A DNA stretch of 64,000 nucleotides from JACQFK01 sp964619955 (lineage in GTDB: Bacteria > Planctomycetota > MHYJ01 > JACPRB01): assembly GCA_964619955.1 (NCBI GenBank), contig CAZUJF010000006.1:1-64000 (forward strand). Direction: 5' to 3'. The notes below the pieces were generated by a model that saw only the letters and a list, made by a program, of their open reading frames with translations, did not search any database and was not told where the DNA came from. Made by a program: the position numbers and the translations under genes. Shown one piece after another: positions 60,245 to 64,000 of the stretch; the stretch's first letter is position 1, and each line of letters begins with the position of its first letter.

Positions 60245-61858
60245 TCAGCGTTCCAGGTCCTCAAGGTGCTTCTTCATAGACGCGCGATACGGCCAGTCGG
60301 CAGGCGCTGTGTCCAGGGCTTGGCGGAGGTCCCTTACGGCTTCCGCTTTCCGGCCCAGCTGTCCGAGTGAAACGCCCCGGCCGGCGAGGATGTCCGGGGA
60401 GTCGGATTGGACACGCAGGGCGCGGTCGTAGTAGGGGATAGCTTCTGCGTGGCGGCCCTCCGTTGCTTCGAGGCTGGCCAGCCCCCAAAGCGCCGTGCCG
60501 TCTTCCCGGGTCTTCACCACAATCAGATAATCTTCCTGGGCACCTTGCGCGTTGCCCAGCCGCTGCCGGACCGATCCCCGGCTTGAGCGAATCCAAGCTT
60601 CATCAAGGCCGGTGCCCAGGGCTTCGGTCAGCAGTTTCTCGGCCCCCGGCAGGTCTCCGCGGGAATCCGCCGCCCCGACGCTTTGAAACATCGCGTACGT
60701 CCGGCGGGAGAGGGGGTCGAGGGTCCTGCCGACGGCCGCCCCCAAGACTCCCAGCCAGAGCAGGACGACCAGGCCGCACGCGGGCTTCCGGAAGCGGAAC
60801 GGCGGTCCCTCGGCGGGGAGGAGGAGGACGCCGAACAGGAGGCCGAAGGCGAGCCCGCCTGCGTGAGCCCAATTGTCGAAGGGGCCGACGAGGCCGGCCA
60901 CGAAACAGAGGCCGATCGCCCAAAGCTCGCGGCGGATCTTCCGGTTCAGGATCAGGGGGCGACCCTTCCTGTGCTTCCGGAACAAGAGGACAAGGTAGAG
61001 TCCGTTGATCCCGAAGATCGCACCCGATGAGCCAGCGGAAACGACGTGATGGCCCAGGAGGCTGGCCGCGCTCGCCGAGACGGCGCAAGCGAGGTAAACA
61101 GCCAGAAAGCGCCAGGTTCCGATCGCCATCTCCACGGGACTGCCGAGGACAACCCCGCTCCACATGTTCACGGCTAGGTGAAACAGGCCGATGTGCAGGA
61201 ATTCCGAGGTCAAGAGGCGCCAGATCTCGCCGGACCAGACGGCGTGGCGTTCCAGCGCCCCGCGCCGCATGAGATCGTCGACCTTCGGATCCAGGAGGAG
61301 TTCGTGAAAGGCGAGCATGATCGCGATGTTCAGGGCGGCCAACGACCACGTGGCGGGGGCCGTCCGGATGGCGCGGATCAGGGAGTAGGGTTCCGTCTCA
61401 GCGGCCTTCTCCTGGTACAGTTCACGTCGCGGATCATCCGCAAACGCGAGGCGGGCCGCTTCCGCGAAATCGGCATGGGCTTTCTTGGATTCATCGAGGG
61501 CCAGGTGCGTCAGGCCGCGGTAATAGAAGCCCGCCGCGTCTTTCGGTTCGGCCGTTGCAGCCGTGCGATAGTCGGCCAAGGCGGCGGCCGGGCTGATCTG
61601 GGCATGTGAAAGAGCCAGGTAGTACAGCAGCCTGGCGTCTCCGGGCCGGGAGGGCGCTGCGGCCAGGAAATCTGTCCGCGCGCCTTCCGGGTCCTGAAGC
61701 GTCAGGCGCAGTCGCCCCCGCTCCAGGAGCCAGTCCGCGTTTCCGGGCTCGAGTGCGAGCAATGCCGAGTAATCCTCGAGAGCACCCTTGGGGTCACGAT
61801 CGAGGTCCCGCCGGCGGGCGCGCGCCAGGAGTTCGTCTCGGCCAGGCGATTCAGGCAT
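60245..61858 (-). CDS. Rhomboid-family intramembrane serine protease with TPR ends, 537 aa
   Basis: Central rhomboid domain with WRLLTSEFLHIGLFHLAVNM, the catalytic GSSGAIFG (Ser278) and the His in NWAHAGG (His332). These form the Ser-His dyad that cuts transmembrane substrates within the membrane. TPR repeats occupy about 10-145 and 385-525 on either side; fusions of rhomboid and TPR are known. An in-frame TTG at 61867 would have the -10 box TATACT five bases upstream; ATG 61858 is chosen. The gene is bracketed by two copies of the 64-bp repeat, which suggests it may have moved as a unit. Substrate unknown. Confidence 0.88.
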   Translation of the reverse strand: MPESPGRDELLARARRRDLDRDPKGALEDYSALLALEPGNADWLLERGRLRLTLQDPEGARTDFLAAAPSRPGDARLLYYLALSHAQISPAAALADYRTAATAEPKDAAGFYYRGLTHLALDESKKAHADFAEAARLAFADDPRRELYQEKAAETEPYSLIRAIRTAPATWSLAALNIAIMLAFHELLLDPKVDDLMRRGALERHAVWSGEIWRLLTSEFLHIGLFHLAVNMWSGVVLGSPVEMAIGTWRFLAVYLACAVSASAASLLGHHVVSAGSSGAIFGINGLYLVLLFRKHRKGRPLILNRKIRRELWAIGLCFVAGLVGPFDNWAHAGGLAFGLLFGVLLLPAEGPPFRFRKPACGLVVLLWLGVLGAAVGRTLDPLSRRTYAMFQSVGAADSRGDLPGAEKLLTEALGTGLDEAWIRSSRGSVRQRLGNAQGAQEDYLIVVKTREDGTALWGLASLEATEGRHAEAIPYYDRALRVQSDSPDILAGRGVSLGQLGRKAEAVRDLRQALDTAPADWPYRASMKKHLEDLER

Positions 61859-61951
61859 GAGGTTCAAGAGGAAGTATACCCATTGACCGGGTTCTTGGGC
61901 GTCGTGCGCTTCGAGGCATCTTCAGGAGACCGGCGTGCCGGCCCTCGCTCA

Positions 61952-62015
61952 GGGCATTTCGACTCCCCGCCGCACCTGACCCGATCCGGGAGTCCAGGAT
62001 GCTTGCATTGAGCGA
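61952..62015. repeat. 64-bp dispersed repeat, copy 2
   Basis: Same start and end as copy 1. The centre differs by a few bases (GCACCTGACC instead of GAACCGGATC), which weakens the inner stem but keeps the outer one. Confidence 0.85.
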
Positions 62016-62119
62016 CGAGTCCTTTCCGTCCGAAGGGCGGAAAGGCGAGGAGTCGAAAGGGCCTGCCATCCGTAGCTGGCCGGGGGCCCTCCTTCGCTCA
62101 TCTCTGAGGGGTGGAGCTT

Positions 62120-62156
62120 CCGCCTTCGCTCTTCCTGGGGGATGGAGCTTCGGCGG
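62120..62156. repeat. REP-like hairpin
   Basis: CCGCCTTCGCTC (62120-62131) against GAGCTTCGGCGG (62145-62156), with paired ends and a mismatched TTC/TTC bulge. A related unit with CCTCC precedes it at 62089-62118. Confidence 0.7.
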
Positions 62157-62240
62157 ACAAGACGGAAGGCATCCTTCGCTGAGCCTCGCTTCGCTTCGGC
62201 GGGCGGTTACAGCCCTTCGACTCGGGTGCGCCCTCGCTCA

Positions 62241-62304
62241 GGGCATTTCGACTCCCCGCCGAACCGGATCCGATCCGGGAGTCCAGGATGCTTGCATTGA
62301 GCGA
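62241..62304. repeat. 64-bp dispersed repeat, copy 3
   Basis: Identical to copy 1 over the part read, including the full nested stem, and, like copy 2, followed by CGAG. Confidence 0.85.
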
Positions 62305-62342
62305 CGAGCCGCATCCCGCCGTAGCCGGCCGGATTGCTGAGC

Positions 62343-62379
62343 CCGCCTTCGCGCATCGTTGGGAATGGCGCTACGGCGG
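62343..62379. repeat. REP-like hairpin
   Basis: CCGCCTTCGCGC (62343-62354) against GCGCTACGGCGG (62368-62379): same layout as at 62120, with GCGC in place of GCTC/GAGC. Confidence 0.7.
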
Positions 62380-62381
62380 GG

Positions 62382-62422
62382 CATCCGCCTTCTTTCCGGC
62401 CTTCGGCCGGCGAAGGCGGATG
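62382..62422. repeat. Long hairpin abutting tRNA-Ser
   Basis: An 11-bp outer stem (CATCCGCCTTC at 62382-62392 with GAAGGCGGATG at 62412-62422) encloses a 6-bp inner stem (CCGGCC/GGCCGG). It touches the CCA end of tRNA-Ser and could act as its terminator, although no T run follows. Confidence 0.75.
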
Positions 62423-62510
62423 GTGGAGGGGGGGAGATTCGAACTCCCGAGACCCTTGCGGGCCTTCCAGTTTTCAAGACTGGCGCAATCAACCGCTCTG
62501 CCACCCCTCC
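62421..62510 (-). tRNA. tRNA-Ser (anticodon TGA)
   Basis: Minus strand: acceptor GGAGGGG with CCCCTCC, anticodon stem CCAGT/ACTGG around CTTGAAA (anticodon TGA), a long variable arm (GGCCCGCAAGGGTC) typical of serine tRNAs, T loop TTCGAAT and an encoded CCA. The discriminator base is A, unusual for serine (normally G). A tyrosine integrase gene begins 87 bases beyond its 5' end. Confidence 0.92.
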
Positions 62511-62536
62511 GTGGCTTATAATCGACTTTTCAATTT

Positions 62537-62554
62537 AGTGTCACCGAGTGTCAC
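62537..62554. promoter_or_regulatory. Two direct AGTGTCAC repeats upstream of the integrase gene
   Basis: AGTGTCAC at 62537-62544 and again at 62547-62554, ten bases apart, i.e. on the same face of the helix. More copies (as GTGTCAC/GTGACAC) are at 62803-62826 and 63790-63796. Candidate integrase arm-binding sites or an autoregulatory operator. Confidence 0.5.
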
Positions 62555-62596
62555 TTTTCTAGGTATGATCCTATAGGCCTTGATGAGGGTGCTGGT

Positions 62597-63769
62597 ATGG
62601 CGGCCAAATGGGGTCACGGGATCAAGATACGGCGGGGGCTTCGTATTGTCCAGAGGCTCACACCGGGCGGCTTTACCTGGTACCGCGAGGAGCGGGTGGC
62701 CGGCCAGGCGGTCCGGGTGTCCCTGGATACGACCGATGAGCGGGAAGCGATGCGCAAGGCCATCGCGGGGCCCGAAGACGTCCCCGCCGTCCGTCCCCTT
62801 CGGGTGTCACCGAAAGCGGTGACACCGGGGAAGGTTATTCTGGAGAAGGCCCTTGGCGAGTACGAGGCCTGGTACCAGAAGAGCCATAAAGCCTCCGGCT
62901 TCGCCGTCACGCTCCCGGCCGTGGAGAAGTTCGTGGACTCCGTGGGTGGCGAGGTCGAAACCCGGGCGGTCACGCGGGAGCACGTCCAGGCCTTCCTCGA
63001 CCGCTACCTGGGGAAATCCCCCGTCTACGTGAAGAACGAATTCGCCCGGATCCGGGCGTTCCTTCGCTGGATCGACAAGCGTCACCGGGACGCCGTCGAC
63101 CTGCACGCCGTCAAAGGGATCGAGCTTCCAAAAGACGAAAGCGTGACGGAAGAGGTCCCGCCGCTCGACGTCCTCCGCGCGATCCTGCGGAAGCTGTCGG
63201 CGCATCCCTGGCTCGCCGACTACTGCACGGTCCTGCTCGAAACCGGGATGCGGCCCGGGGAGGCTCTGGCCGTGCGCGGGTGCGACCTGCGCGGGGATCT
63301 CCTGGACATCAAGCCGCACGGCGGATGGAGCCCGAAGTCGAAATGGAGCGTCCGGACGCTCCAACTCTCGCCGGCGGCGGCCCGGGTCCTCAAGACTCAC
63401 GCGGACAAGCTCTTCGACAGAAAGCTTCCGATCTTCGGCCTCTCTACGGGAAAGATTCGCGACCCCAAGTACGTCGGCAAGATGTACCGGGACGCGATGA
63501 GGGGGAAGGATGGCGGGATCCCGGCGGACTGGCTGCCGGTCAACCTCTACCTCTGGCGCCACGCCTTCGCATCCCTCCACGCGCAGGAGGGCCCTGCGTT
63601 CATGGAGCTCTCCAAGTTATCGAGCTATCTCGGTCACGCCCCGGGGTCATCGTTCACGCTGGAGCGCTGGTACGTCGATCGGCGGGCTATGCGGCGCGGG
63701 GCGCCCGTTTCGCTCACGGGAGAGGTGGTCGAGACGAAGATCGTGGAGATCAAGAAGGCGAATGCCTAG
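62597..63769 (+). CDS. Tyrosine recombinase/integrase, 390 aa
   Basis: Site-specific recombinase. A core-binding domain (about 80-170) precedes the catalytic domain (about 185-365). Catalytic residues: Arg219 in ETGMRPGEAL, a Lys near 247-249, Arg321 in LYLWRHAFAS, His347 in YLGHA and nucleophile Tyr359 in ERWYVD. The usual His three residues before Arg321 is Tyr318. GAGG lies 8 bases upstream of the ATG. Placement next to tRNA-Ser and among repeats suggests a genomic island or phage remnant, but its far end is not visible. Confidence 0.9.
   Translation: MAAKWGHGIKIRRGLRIVQRLTPGGFTWYREERVAGQAVRVSLDTTDEREAMRKAIAGPEDVPAVRPLRVSPKAVTPGKVILEKALGEYEAWYQKSHKASGFAVTLPAVEKFVDSVGGEVETRAVTREHVQAFLDRYLGKSPVYVKNEFARIRAFLRWIDKRHRDAVDLHAVKGIELPKDESVTEEVPPLDVLRAILRKLSAHPWLADYCTVLLETGMRPGEALAVRGCDLRGDLLDIKPHGGWSPKSKWSVRTLQLSPAAARVLKTHADKLFDRKLPIFGLSTGKIRDPKYVGKMYRDAMRGKDGGIPADWLPVNLYLWRHAFASLHAQEGPAFMELSKLSSYLGHAPGSSFTLERWYVDRRAMRRGAPVSLTGEVVETKIVEIKKANA
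62803..62826. repeat. GTGTCAC palindrome inside the integrase gene
   Basis: GGTGTCACCG (62803-62812), AAAG, CGGTGACACC (62817-62826): a 10-bp perfect inverted repeat made of the same heptamer found upstream of the gene and after it. Confidence 0.6.
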
Positions 63770-64000
63770 CAGGTCGACGGCATAGCGGGGTGACACACCG
63801 CGAACTTGCCCAAGTGGAAGGTTGGGGCCCGCCTCAGTCGCTGCGAAGGCTCGCTGGCAAGCAAAGGCATATTAACCGGTTCAATGATACCACGAGCGGG
63901 AAGGGGAAGCCCGGCGAACCCCAGACCCCCCAGGCAAGACCCCCGCGGCGACCCTCCTACGCTGATCTTGGGGGGCTGGAGCTTCGGAGGGCAAGGGCCG
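63770..64000. other. Region after the integrase gene
   Basis: No gene seen. It has GTGACAC at 63790-63796, an AT-rich stretch (CATATTAACCGGTTCAATGA near 63868) and a REP-like hairpin at 63952-63991. Confidence 0.5.
63952..63991. repeat. REP-like hairpin
   Basis: CCCTCC (63952-63957) with GGAGGG (63986-63991), inner GCT/AGC. Same style as the copy at 37837-37871 and continuing towards the window edge. Confidence 0.6.

Larger units (their letters stand above)
61859..62420. other. Repeat-rich intergenic region before tRNA-Ser
   Basis: No gene seen. Holds a -10 box for the rhomboid gene (TATACT, 61878-61873), two 64-bp repeats and three or more REP-like hairpins; nearly every part is palindromic. 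Confidence 0.75.

Noticed and set aside
59974..62304. Integron attC sites or CRISPR repeats
   Set aside because: The 64-bp copies lack the GTTRRRY/RYYYAAC ends of attC, are unevenly spaced and have a gene or other repeats between them; the integrase shows no IntI-specific insert that I can recognise.

Overview
The window looks like a draft metagenomic contig (one 10-base N gap at 7468-7477) from a high-GC diderm bacterium. Outer-membrane beta-barrels, a Wza-type exporter, a C-terminal Cys-Gly/hydrophobic/Arg sorting tail, an overlapping ECF sigma/Ser-Thr kinase pair and many TPR, HEAT, FHA and WD40-like proteins point to an uncultured Planctomycetota-like lineage. That placement is inference; no rRNA is present.

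Layout. 1-11600: two paralogous four-gene sets (HEAT-repeat protein plus PilV-, PilW- and PilX-like pseudopilins) flank a divergent sigma factor/kinase pair. 11777-13590: GDP-mannose dehydratase and a reductase. 13655-18265: tRNA-Leu and an xseA-xseB-ispA-dxs operon. 18357-21509: a small outer-membrane protein, then rny-ymdB. 21877-32394: a seven-gene operon resembling type II secretion/type IV pilus assembly (FHA protein, GspL-like PilM-PilN fusion, PilO/GspM-like, TPR protein, GspG, GspH-like with a lectin-like domain, beta-barrel). 32391-37707: a PHP-domain protein and a giant beta-propeller/FN3 surface protein. 38021-42738: a second beta-barrel, a Wzy/ligase-type membrane protein and a Wza-like lipoprotein. 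42860-49964: a WD40-like protein and GspK/J/I-type pseudopilins. 49976-55195: rsmA, dnaG, rpoD and a zinc-ribbon protein. 55240-59912: STAS-FHA protein, two paralogous Cys-rich proteins and a 2H phosphoesterase. 59913-64000: a repeat-rich accessory tail with a rhomboid protease, tRNA-Ser and a tyrosine integrase.

How it fits together. Eleven pilin-like genes in four clusters, with inner-membrane platform parts but no visible ATPase, secretin, PilC/GspF or prepilin peptidase, suggest one or more pseudopilus machines whose genes are scattered. Several of their proteins carry beta-sandwich (lectin/carbohydrate-binding-like) domains, and polysaccharide genes lie beside them, so a role at the interface of secretion and surface glycans is a reasonable hypothesis. 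The kinase, two FHA proteins and a STAS protein suggest phospho-signalling. Many operon heads place a -10 box 5-7 bases from the start codon, suggesting frequent leaderless mRNAs. Three families of intergenic repeats (paired 27-bp hairpins, REP-like hairpins, heptanucleotide arrays) and an exact 183-bp tandem duplication in the pilM-like gene are the most unusual DNA-level structures.
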